In this document: positions 7,028 through 14,132 of the stretch, piece by piece
Numbering within the stretch: the first letter of the stretch is position 1
Layout: each line of letters starts with the position of its first letter
Origin: an uncultured Gammaproteobacteria bacterium
GTDB lineage: Bacteria; Pseudomonadota; Gammaproteobacteria; Steroidobacterales; Foliamicaceae
Direction of reading: 5' to 3'
Assembly (NCBI GenBank): GCA_951828235.1
Contig: OX639965.1
Coordinates: 2,309,556-2,373,555, forward strand
Length of the DNA stretch: 64,000 bases
Notes under the pieces: model-generated
What the model saw: only the letters and a program-made list of their open reading frames with translations
Told to the model about the DNA's origin: nothing
The model's database searches: none
Program-made: the position numbers and the translations under genes

Positions 7028-9475
7028 ATGGCCAAAATCCAAACAAAGATCGGGTTAGTCGCAGCAACGATGCTTGCTGCTTCGGGGTACGCGGGGCTTG
7101 CGAATGCTCAGGAAGGCGCCGCAGCACTGGAGGAAATCGTCGTCACCGCGCGCAGGGTCGAGGAGCGGCTGCAGGACGTGCCGTTGGCTATCTCGGCATT
7201 CAGCGCCGCCGAAATCGCATCCGCGTCGATCGAGAATCTTGATGACGTGGCAAATTTCACGCCGGGCATGACCTTTTCCAATTTGTTTGGCGAGTTTCTT
7301 CCCGTACCCGTGATTCGGGGCATCGCGCCCACGGCGGTCCAGGGCCGGGAGAACAATGCGGCGATCTTCGTTGACGGCGTGTTTATCTCCGGTCGCGAAG
7401 GACTGAACTTCAGTCAGCTCGACCTCGAGCGCATTGAGGTGGTCAAGGGGCCCCAGGCGGCCATGTATGGCCGTAACAGCTTCAGCGGCGCGATCAATTT
7501 CGTCACCGCACGACCGACGGACGAGCTTCAGGGCAAGGCGGAATTGACTTTCGGGGACAACGGTCGAGTCGTATTGTCGGGTGCGGTAAGTGGCCCCATC
7601 ATCGAGGGCAAGATGCGCGGTCGACTCGCGATCATGAAGAATGAATGGGACGGTTCCTACGAGAACCAGGTGACCGATGGTCCGGACATCGGCGGATTCA
7701 ACTACGACACCTTCCAGGGCAGCCTTCATTTCACGCCAACGGAGCAATCCGAGATAGGCCTGTCACTTTATGTCTCGAACGATGACATCGACAATTCCGC
7801 CGTGAGCGCCCTGACGATGAACTGCGAGAACACCAGCGCCCGGGGCGAGAGACTGGCAAATTATTGTGGTGAGTTACCCTCGATCGCCGAGGACGACTTA
7901 AGCGTGATATCCCGTGCCACCGGCGAGAATCGGGACGTGGTTCGCGGCAGCGTCACCTTGCGACTGGATCACGAGCTCGGAACATTCGCCGCGTCATCGG
8001 GGTATTCCAATGTAGATCAGACTTTTTTTGTGGACGGCTCCCGTGGCGATGGGACAACGAGGCTCGCCTATCAGTCGCGATTCTCGCCGTTTCCGCGTGC
8101 CTATGTGCTCGGCACCTTCGATACGGAATGGCTGCAAATCGGCCCGGGCGATGAGACTGAGGAGTTTAGCCAGGAGATACGGTTCACGAGTCCGGAAGAC
8201 CGCGCCTTGCGCTACAGCGTTGGGGCCTACTATTACACGGTCGATGCGGAGGCCAAGACGAGTGGCGTCGTCTCCTTGACACCGCAGCCATTTGGTTTTT
8301 CCAACTTCTGTCCCTGCGTCGAGTTCTTCCCTGGCGTCGGGTTCGCCGTCCCGGCGTTTCCTGGAACATCGATAGGCGACCTGGCTCTTCGCCAATGGTT
8401 TTCGGGGGCCACTGGCGACGCCCGCGATGAAGTCGAATTTGTAAACGAGACGGACGCGTGGGCCGTATTCGGGTCCGTTGACTGGGACCTGTCCGAACGC
8501 CTGACCGGCCGCGTGGAATTGCGCTACACGGATGAAGACAGGAGAGTCCAGGATTTCGAGGGTGGATATGATCTGAACAACACCTGGGACTTCCTTACCT
8601 GGCGTGCGACCCTGGACTACAAGCCCTCGCAGAACACCATGTTTTACGGATCCATAGCAGGAGCCGAAAAAAGCGGTGATTTCGACTTTGATACCGATAC
8701 GAATATCAACGGCGAAATGGTCTCTGTGGTCAGCTACATCGACCCGGAAAAGAACACGTCGTTTGAGCTGGGCGTGAAGGGCACCTACCTGGGCGGCCGC
8801 TTAAACAGCGACATCGCCGTGTATTTCATCGATTGGTCCAAGATCGTGATCCCGCAACTGGTAGCGGTGGACCCGAACGGAGTCCCGCTGACCGAGCTCC
8901 TGCAGCTGGACATGAATGCCGGCGACGCATCCGTGCAAGGCCTTGAGGCGACGTTGACTTTCGCTTTCACCGACAACCTGACCGGGTCACTGGGCTTTTC
9001 TCTGACGGATTCCGAGTTCGACGACGCCAAGATAGAGTCATTTGCCGACTTTCCCAGCTTCGCACCGGATGGCGACGTGTCCGGTAACGAGTTGTTGCGC
9101 CAGTCCGCGGTCCAGGCGAACGGCACGCTTACCTACCGGCGCGAATTTCGAGGCGATATGGACTGGTATGTGCGTGGTGACGTGCTGCATACCGGCAGTC
9201 AGTGGCTGGGGGCGCCCAACCAGGCGGAAATACCTGCCCATACCTACGTGAATCTGCGCCTGGGACTCGATTCGGAGCGTTTCACACTGGAAGTGTGGTC
9301 GGAGAATCTATTCGATGATGACAAGCCTATAGCAGGGTTCCGCGACGTCTTCTTTGCGAACGCTCTGCCCGGGGGAGGCACTGGCGGCTTCTTCGATACC
9401 TTGTTCCCGTTCCGGATTACCTTGTCTCACCCACGCCGTCGTCAGGTGGGCGTTACCGCACGTTTCCGGTTCTAG
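7028..9475 (+). CDS. TonB-dependent outer-membrane receptor
   Basis: 815 residues from ATG 7028, which follows AAGGGGG (7015-7021) and opens a signal peptide ending near LANAQ. An ATG at 6947 overlapping the regulator stop gives 27 extra residues before the signal peptide and is less likely. EEIVVTARR follows the signal peptide and marks the TonB-box/plug start. The plug domain continues with VPLAISAF and GRNSFSGAINFVTARP, and a long beta-barrel ends in FRF, the usual outer-membrane C-terminus. It imports a ligand using TonB energy. Because it is co-transcribed with the TetR gene and divergent from the dioxygenase-oxidase-esterase operon, it probably takes up that operon's substrate. Confidence 0.93.
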   Translation: MAKIQTKIGLVAATMLAASGYAGLANAQEGAAALEEIVVTARRVEERLQDVPLAISAFSAAEIASASIENLDDVANFTPGMTFSNLFGEFLPVPVIRGIAPTAVQGRENNAAIFVDGVFISGREGLNFSQLDLERIEVVKGPQAAMYGRNSFSGAINFVTARPTDELQGKAELTFGDNGRVVLSGAVSGPIIEGKMRGRLAIMKNEWDGSYENQVTDGPDIGGFNYDTFQGSLHFTPTEQSEIGLSLYVSNDDIDNSAVSALTMNCENTSARGERLANYCGELPSIAEDDLSVISRATGENRDVVRGSVTLRLDHELGTFAASSGYSNVDQTFFVDGSRGDGTTRLAYQSRFSPFPRAYVLGTFDTEWLQIGPGDETEEFSQEIRFTSPEDRALRYSVGAYYYTVDAEAKTSGVVSLTPQPFGFSNFCPCVEFFPGVGFAVPAFPGTSIGDLALRQWFSGATGDARDEVEFVNETDAWAVFGSVDWDLSERLTGRVELRYTDEDRRVQDFEGGYDLNNTWDFLTWRATLDYKPSQNTMFYGSIAGAEKSGDFDFDTDTNINGEMVSVVSYIDPEKNTSFELGVKGTYLGGRLNSDIAVYFIDWSKIVIPQLVAVDPNGVPLTELLQLDMNAGDASVQGLEATLTFAFTDNLTGSLGFSLTDSEFDDAKIESFADFPSFAPDGDVSGNELLRQSAVQANGTLTYRREFRGDMDWYVRGDVLHTGSQWLGAPNQAEIPAHTYVNLRLGLDSERFTLEVWSENLFDDDKPIAGFRDVFFANALPGGGTGGFFDTLFPFRITLSHPRRRQVGVTARFRF

Positions 9476-9511
9476 GCAGGCAACGCGTCAGCGCCTGCGA
9501 CTTCTCGATGC

Positions 9512-9540
9512 GCCTGGGAGCGAGGCCGTCTCGCCCTCTT
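9512..9540. repeat. Dispersed intergenic repeat, copy 1
   Basis: The sequence GGGAGCGAGGCCGTCTCGCC with flanks matches a core seen again at 19601-19630 and 23651-23680. It lies in the gap between two converging genes. Confidence 0.5.
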
Positions 9541-9573
9541 CACAGGGAGTAAAACCGAGCGCGCTTGGTGTCT

Positions 9574-9595
9574 GGAGGGCGGGCGCCCGCCCTCC
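9574..9595. repeat. Perfect 22-bp GC palindrome between converging genes
   Basis: GGAGGGCGGGC is followed directly by its reverse complement GCCCGCCCTCC. It sits 5 bp before the end of the leftward gene at 9601 and after the receptor gene. It could form a bidirectional transcription-stopping hairpin, but there is no T tract. The half-site GGAGGGCGGG recurs at 44664-44673. Confidence 0.6.
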
Positions 9596-9600
9596 CAGGG

Positions 9601-10224
9601 TCAGAACATCATGCCGTGACCGGCGCCTACCATGCTCGCCAGCATCGGAATCGAAAGCAGCGTGTTGGTGCGCGAGAACAGGAAAGCGGTCCGCCGCGCC
9701 TTGTTGATTTCTTCGGCGCTGGCTTCCACGATGCCGAGTACCTTCTTCTGGTTGGGCCAGATGACGATCCACACGTTGAACAGCATGATCGATCCGAGCC
9801 AGGCGCCGATGCCGAGCGTCAGCCCGTACATGGCATCCCCTCCGCCCGATACCAGGCCGAGGGTAAACACGTTGATGGTGTCCTGCTTGTGAAGCAGGAA
9901 GGTGAATCCGGCCAGCCATGTGACCAGGGCGCCCCAGCGGAACCACCAGAGTGCGCGGGGCGCCACGTAGCGGGTAATGGCGGCGCCACTGGGCCCGCCG
10001 TCGTCGGAGGCGGCGTCGGAAAGCGCCTGCACCTGCACGAAATTGAAGTAATACAAAAGTCCTATCCAGGTAATGCCCGCGAACACGTGCAGCCAGATCA
10101 GGAATGAGTTGACGATGTTGGCGCCGGCCATCGAACTGCCGGTGAGCGCCGCGATGGCCATGATGATCAGGGAGAGTACAAGGCCGCCTACGAGCGTGCC
10201 TGTTAGTGTATTCAATGGGTTCAT
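9601..10224 (-). CDS. Membrane protein resembling the N-terminal domain of PuuD urate hydroxylase
   Basis: 207 residues with about five hydrophobic segments. The stretch WLHVFAGITWIGLLYYFNFV and the paired Trp residues in PRALWWFRWGA match the Urate_ox_N membrane domain pattern. The ATG follows GAGGGG at good spacing. Full-length PuuD adds a C-terminal cytochrome-c-like domain, which is absent here, so enzymatic urate oxidation is not implied. Many proteobacteria carry such stand-alone domains of unknown role. It is convergent with the TonB-dependent receptor. Confidence 0.7.
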   Translation of the reverse strand: MNPLNTLTGTLVGGLVLSLIIMAIAALTGSSMAGANIVNSFLIWLHVFAGITWIGLLYYFNFVQVQALSDAASDDGGPSGAAITRYVAPRALWWFRWGALVTWLAGFTFLLHKQDTINVFTLGLVSGGGDAMYGLTLGIGAWLGSIMLFNVWIVIWPNQKKVLGIVEASAEEINKARRTAFLFSRTNTLLSIPMLASMVGAGHGMMF

Positions 10225-10408
10225 AACGTCCCCTCTACGTCAATTTCAAGAGGCCGATTGTGCCACAAACGGATTACCGGCGGATTTGCGACCGGCAGCC
10301 GAAGCGAAGCCGCCGTGTACGGAGCGTGAAGCAGGACTGCCGCTGGCGCTCCAATTCCAGGGGCCGGTATCATCGCTCCGGGTTCTTGTCGAAAAGAGGC
10401 AGCGCATC

Positions 10409-10570
10409 ATGAGCATCGTTCAACGCATTCTCGGGGCGTATTCCGTAGTCATGGCCGCCGTCGTCGGCGTATTGTTTTTCCTGACTCCCGTCTATGACGA
10501 CGGCAGCACCGGCTACCCAACCTGGGTAGTCGTCAACTGGTTCATGGCGCCGGCCGTTTTGACCGCATAT
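10409..10570 (+). pseudogene. 5' half of a small membrane-protein gene split by an IS element
   Basis: The reading frame starts at ATG 10409 after AAGAGG and encodes two hydrophobic segments (IVQRILGAYSVVMAAVV and VVVNWFMAPAVLTAY), then runs into the IS1111-type element. The matching 3' half lies beyond the element at 11965-12223. Joining TAT to CCA across the element restores one frame of about 140 residues with four likely membrane segments. The family is not recognised. Confidence 0.7.
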
Positions 10571-10584
10571 ATGGTCCGCCCCGC

Positions 10585-10850
10585 GTGTGCGCTGGTAAGG
10601 AAGCATGATGGTCAAGCTTAGGTCGGTTGCTTGCATATATCCGGCCTCTTCTGTGGGAGTCATTGATTCCCGGGCCCTGATGGAATCCGCGCACACCCGC
10701 CTCAACACTTGTTCGGTCTCGAAGACCCGTGCGGACAACAGGCTTTGGGCGTGCCGGTTCGACCGTTGTTGCCATCACATTCACTTCACCGCGCGCAACC
10801 GGTAGCAATCTATATTGCAAAGATGGAGTCACCAGCCGTGCCCGCCAACC
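10585..10850 (-). ncRNA. Candidate bridge-RNA region of the IS1111-type element
   Basis: IS110-family recombinases use a bridge RNA encoded in a non-coding end of the element. In the IS1111 group this lies downstream of the recombinase gene, here 10585-10850 on the transposase strand. The length fits. I did not fold it, so loops and exact ends are undefined. Confidence 0.3.
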
Positions 10851-11888
10851 TCAGGCAGCTTGGGTCCGGTGGTCCGTGTGAAAATCCGTGTCCTTGGCCA
10901 GGAGGGCCCAGGCGGTGCGGGCGTTCTTGTTGGCCAGCGCCACGCCGGCGACATTGCGTCCGCGGCGCTGCTCCACCTCAACCGCCCACTTCCGGCGCCG
11001 GTCGGAATGCTTTCCGGCGCACCGCAACACCGAGCGCGCGCCGTGAATCAGCAGTTGCCGTAGATACTTGTCGCCGCGCTTGCTGATCCCCAACAGGACC
11101 GGCTTCCCGCCGGTGCTGCGCTGGCGGGGAACCAGCCCCAGCCACGCCGACAGCTCGCGCCCGTTGCGAAAGTGCGACGCATCGCCCACCGCCGCCACCA
11201 GCGCGGTGGCGGTCATCGGCCCAACACCGGGTATCTGCTGAAGCCGCTTACAGGCGGGCGTTTGCCGGCTGATCGCCTCGATCTGCGCGTCGAAAGCCTT
11301 CACTCGCTCATCCAATCGCGTCAGTTCCTCCGCCAAGTCGCAGACCAACGCCCGGCCTTCACCCGGCAACTCGTTGGAGCCGTCCTCCAAGACTTCATTG
11401 AGCCGCATGAGCATGGCGCTGAGTCCCTTGGGCAACGCAATCCCATACTCCAGCAAGAATCCCTGAATCTGATTGCCATGCGCGGTGCGGTCCTTGACCG
11501 CCAGGGACCGCGCCCGGTGCAGTTGCTGGAGATGCTGCGAAGCCACCGGCTTGACCCCGACAAAACGCATCGAGGGCCGCCCGGCGGCCTCGACAATCGC
11601 ATCGGCGTCGTTGGCATCATTCTTGTTCGACTTGACATACGGCAAGACAAACTGGGGACTCATCAGCCGAGCCGTATGGCCCAGTGCGTGCGCATATCGT
11701 CCCCAGTAGTGGGCGCTGCCGCAGGCCTCCAGCGCCACCTCGCAGGGAACCGGAAGCTTCGCCAGATAGGAACGCAGTCCGACACGGCCGAAGCGCTTGC
11801 GATGGACAATCCGCCCCGATGCGTCCACCGCAGTGACATGCAACACCCGCTTGCCCAAATCAATCCCCACTCGTGTAATGTTGTCCAT
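10851..11888 (-). CDS. IS110-family (IS1111 group) transposase
   Basis: 345 residues. The N-terminal RuvC-like DEDD domain starts with GIDLGKR, continues with EACGSAHYWGR, and includes the acidic KNDANDADA segment at about 92-100. The C-terminal transposase_20 domain has IPGVGPMTATALVAAVG and ends with a short basic tail. It cuts and rejoins DNA with the help of a bridge RNA. The ORF is intact, so the element may still be mobile. Confidence 0.92.
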   Translation of the reverse strand: MDNITRVGIDLGKRVLHVTAVDASGRIVHRKRFGRVGLRSYLAKLPVPCEVALEACGSAHYWGRYAHALGHTARLMSPQFVLPYVKSNKNDANDADAIVEAAGRPSMRFVGVKPVASQHLQQLHRARSLAVKDRTAHGNQIQGFLLEYGIALPKGLSAMLMRLNEVLEDGSNELPGEGRALVCDLAEELTRLDERVKAFDAQIEAISRQTPACKRLQQIPGVGPMTATALVAAVGDASHFRNGRELSAWLGLVPRQRSTGGKPVLLGISKRGDKYLRQLLIHGARSVLRCAGKHSDRRRKWAVEVEQRRGRNVAGVALANKNARTAWALLAKDTDFHTDHRTQAA

Positions 11889-11964
11889 GGTCCGCTCCGT
11901 TTGTGGTTATCAAGAACCGTCATTTTGGCCTCCGAGGCCGTTGAAATGAAGCGGGGCGGACCAT

Positions 11965-12223
11965 TCCATTACTTGTGGCGAGTTTCGTCTGGAAGCTCGG
12001 GCTCGGCAACAGCGGATCAGCTGACGGCGAGCTCAGACGTTTTCTCGAGGTCAACGCGCTCTTCTACAGCGCGCTTGTCCTGGCCCTGTGGTATCTCTCG
12101 AACTGGTTCGGCGACATGGTCGGCAGGGAGGTGCCGTTGCTGTGGTCCTTCATTGATCCCCTGTATGTGGCCGTAACCGGCGCCTGCGGCGTGCGCCTTT
12201 GGCGCGCCGGCGATACCATTTAA
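11965..12223 (+). pseudogene. 3' half of the split membrane-protein gene
   Basis: The open frame continues from the element's right end (CCA TTA CTT GTG...) through KLGLGNSGSADGELRRFLEV and two hydrophobic segments to TAA at 12223. It fits in frame with the 5' half at 10409-10570. A GTG at 11975 could in principle start translation, but no ribosome site precedes it. Confidence 0.65.
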
Positions 12224-12234
12224 GCGAAGCTTTT

Positions 12235-12385
12235 GAGAATCGCGTCCTTCGCCCGGACCCACGAAGCTCGCCTTGGCTTCCGTAAAGCGCGGAGATATGG
12301 CCGAGCACGCCGCACGCGAAGGACAACGAAAGTCGACTGAAGATATTCCATGAGCATCGTAGAAGGCGGTGAGTTTTTCAAGCAT
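12235..12385 (-). pseudogene. Gene remnant, N-terminus of a Cys-containing conserved protein
   Basis: From ATG 12385 the reverse strand reads MLEKLTAFYDAHGISSVDFR, then CPSRAACSAISPRF and AKASFVGPG. I recall a similar start (FRCP..C....PRF..A.ASFVGPEYE) in a family of conserved hypothetical proteins. After about 45 residues the similarity stops and the frame runs into the antisense of the neighbouring gene, so this is probably a 5' fragment. The assignment is from memory. Confidence 0.4.
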
Positions 12386-12419
12386 GCTGCTTCCAGTGTG
12401 CGTCACGGCACGCAACGCT

Positions 12420-12644
12420 CTAGCGGGCGGCCAAAAACTCTGATATATCAATAGCAGCTTGTTGGAGTATGGCGCGAAGGGTGCCTTCCGGCATGTCTCT
12501 CGCGTGGCGCGGCACCGTGACTTTCCTGCCGGACGCATGTCGCCAGACTTCGTGGCTGCCGGGCCCCTGCCGGTCAAACTGGTAACCAAATGATCGCAAG
12601 CGCCGCGCGACCTCTCGGTACCGAAAGCCGGCGAGCCGTCCCAC
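12420..12644 (-). CDS. hicA: HicA-type mRNA interferase toxin
   Basis: 74 residues starting at GTG 12644, whose G is also the last base of the upstream antitoxin stop (TAGTG). The double-stranded-RNA-binding-like fold of HicA is indicated by REVARRLRSFGYQFDRQGPG and the catalytic His region GSHEVWRH, then KVTVPRHARDMPEGTLRAIL. HicA cleaves mRNA when free of HicB. The gene order is antitoxin first, the reverse of the classic hicAB order. Confidence 0.9.
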   Translation of the reverse strand: MGRLAGFRYREVARRLRSFGYQFDRQGPGSHEVWRHASGRKVTVPRHARDMPEGTLRAILQQAAIDISEFLAAR

Positions 12645-12940
12645 TACGGCACGCTGACGGGCACTAACAGTTCTTTTGCTTCTTCCTCCAGTTCAACCAA
12701 TGCGGGCGGCAAGGGATCACCATGCGCAAGACAGGACTCGGCAATTTTCCGGGCCAGACCCTGGGCGATCTCGGTGGTTTCGGCCATCGTGCGGCCTTCT
12801 GCGACCAGACCGGGAACATCTTCGCTTGTTGCCAGGTAGCCACCTTCCTCCAGCGGCTTGATCTGAAGCTTGATCGTAGCTTCATAAGCGCCGCCATAGG
12901 CGGCTTGCTCTTTGTTCGCGCTTTTCGGCTTGTTCGGCAT
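12644..12940 (-). CDS. hicB: HicB-type antitoxin
   Basis: 98 residues from ATG 12940; an in-frame TTG at 13009 would add 23 residues. The RNase-H-like HicB fold is seen in EEGGYLATSEDVPGLVAEG followed by TEIAQGLARKI. It neutralises the HicA toxin encoded immediately downstream with a one-base overlap. The C-terminus is short and acidic (LVELEEEAKELL) and lacks an obvious DNA-binding domain, so whether it represses its own promoter is uncertain. Confidence 0.85.
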   Translation of the reverse strand: MPNKPKSANKEQAAYGGAYEATIKLQIKPLEEGGYLATSEDVPGLVAEGRTMAETTEIAQGLARKIAESCLAHGDPLPPALVELEEEAKELLVPVSVP

Positions 12941-13079
12941 CTTTCCAATTCGCTCTAACGGACCGCGACTTTCCAGACTGGAAGGTCTCCGGTCAGATTG
13001 GGAATTCAAGAACCTAGTTTAATCCTTCAACGGGAAAAATGAACATGGGGAGGTTGCTATTGAAGGCGGGTGCGTAGCC

Positions 13080-13085
13080 TATAAT
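13080..13085 (+). promoter_or_regulatory. Consensus -10 box upstream of grxD
   Basis: TATAAT lies 31 bp before the grxD start. No well-spaced -35 is seen; TTGCTA at 13054 is 20 bp away. Confidence 0.4.
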
Positions 13086-13116
13086 TGTCGAGTTATTCAG
13101 ACGTTTTATCACTACC

Positions 13117-13437
13117 ATGCAGGACAAGCAGTTAGAACAGCGCATCAGCAAGCAGATCGGGGAATTTCCGCTTCTGCTGTACATGAAGGGTTCACCGGAT
13201 TTTCCCCAGTGCGGGTTCTCCGCGCAGGTCGTGGCCGCGCTGAGGCAGTGCGGGAAACGCTTCGCCTACGTGGATATCCTGCAGGATCCCGATCTGCGCC
13301 AGGGTCTGAAGGAGTACTCGAACTGGCCCACCTTTCCGCAGCTTTACGTTCAGGGAGAACTGGTGGGTGGTTCCGACATCGTCACGCAGATGGCTCGCAC
13401 CGGCGAGTTGCGGGAACTGGTTCAGGACCTGGACTAG
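13117..13437 (+). CDS. grxD: Monothiol glutaredoxin Grx4
   Basis: 106 residues, the normal length for Grx4 (GrxD). The active-site CGFS is in PDFPQCGFSAQ, and the glutathione-binding segments WPTFPQLYVQGELVGGSDIV are intact. It binds a [2Fe-2S] cluster with glutathione and hands it to target proteins. It is cytosolic and not in an operon: the next gene converges on it. Confidence 0.95.
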   Translation: MQDKQLEQRISKQIGEFPLLLYMKGSPDFPQCGFSAQVVAALRQCGKRFAYVDILQDPDLRQGLKEYSNWPTFPQLYVQGELVGGSDIVTQMARTGELRELVQDLD

Positions 13438-13446
13438 CCGCCGCCG

Positions 13447-14070
13447 TCAGCGCAGGGCGGGATTGGACTTGTCGTTGATCCGGTTGATGGCTTCGCAGAA
13501 GATCTGTGCGCAGCACTGCGCGTCGTAGAGAGCGGAATGGGCGCGCTCTTCGTTCCATTCCAGCCCGGCGGCCCTGGTGGCCAGGCTCATCACGGTCTGG
13601 CCGAACATCGCGCCGCCCAGCGTGCAGGTATCGAACACGCTGAACCGGTGAAACGGGTTGCGCTTGATACCGCTGCGTTTGATTGCGGCGTTTAGAACGG
13701 CCAGGTCGAAATGCGCGTTGTGGCCCACCAGTATGGCGCGTGAGCAGCCCGTGGCTTTCAGTTCCCGGCGCACGACGCGGAACACGCGCCGCAAGGCTTC
13801 GCGCTCGGGCACTGCGGGCCGTAGCGGGTGGTTTGGCTTGATCCGGTTGATGCGCAGCGCCTCTTCGTCGATTTCGGCGCCTTCGAATGGCAATACGTGG
13901 AGCCAGACGTGCTCGGAAGGCGCCAGTTGCCCGTCGTCGCAGACCGTGAAGAGCACCGCGGAGATTTCCAGCAGCGCGTTGGCCTCCGGGTCGATGCCGC
14001 TGGTTTCGACATCCACCGCGACCGGCATGAAGCCGCGAAAGCGATCTTTCAGGTTCCAGGGAGCTTGCAT
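13447..14070 (-). CDS. rnt: Ribonuclease T
   Basis: 207 residues with the DEDDh exonuclease signature: VDVETSG (Asp/Glu pair, about 19-25), GHNAHFDL (about 120) and HSALYDA (about 183). RNase T trims 3' ends of tRNAs, 5S and 23S rRNA as a homodimer. Convergent with grxD and divergent from aceE. Confidence 0.93.
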   Translation of the reverse strand: MQAPWNLKDRFRGFMPVAVDVETSGIDPEANALLEISAVLFTVCDDGQLAPSEHVWLHVLPFEGAEIDEEALRINRIKPNHPLRPAVPEREALRRVFRVVRRELKATGCSRAILVGHNAHFDLAVLNAAIKRSGIKRNPFHRFSVFDTCTLGGAMFGQTVMSLATRAAGLEWNEERAHSALYDAQCCAQIFCEAINRINDKSNPALR

Positions 14071-14132
14071 GGGAAACGCCGTTAAAGGCCGGGCCGACTA
14101 CACGAAAACATTATTCTTGCCGGCCTGATTGT

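Larger units (their letters stand above)
10571..11964. mobile_element. IS1111-type insertion sequence (IS110 family)
   Basis: A 1,394-bp element bounded by perfect 14-bp inverted repeats, ATGGTCCGCCCCGC (10571-10584) and GCGGGGCGGACCAT (11951-11964). It carries one transposase gene on the reverse strand. The non-coding part downstream of the gene is about 280 bp against about 75 bp upstream, the asymmetry known for the IS1111 group. It interrupts a small membrane-protein gene. No clear target duplication is seen, which fits the family. Confidence 0.85.
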
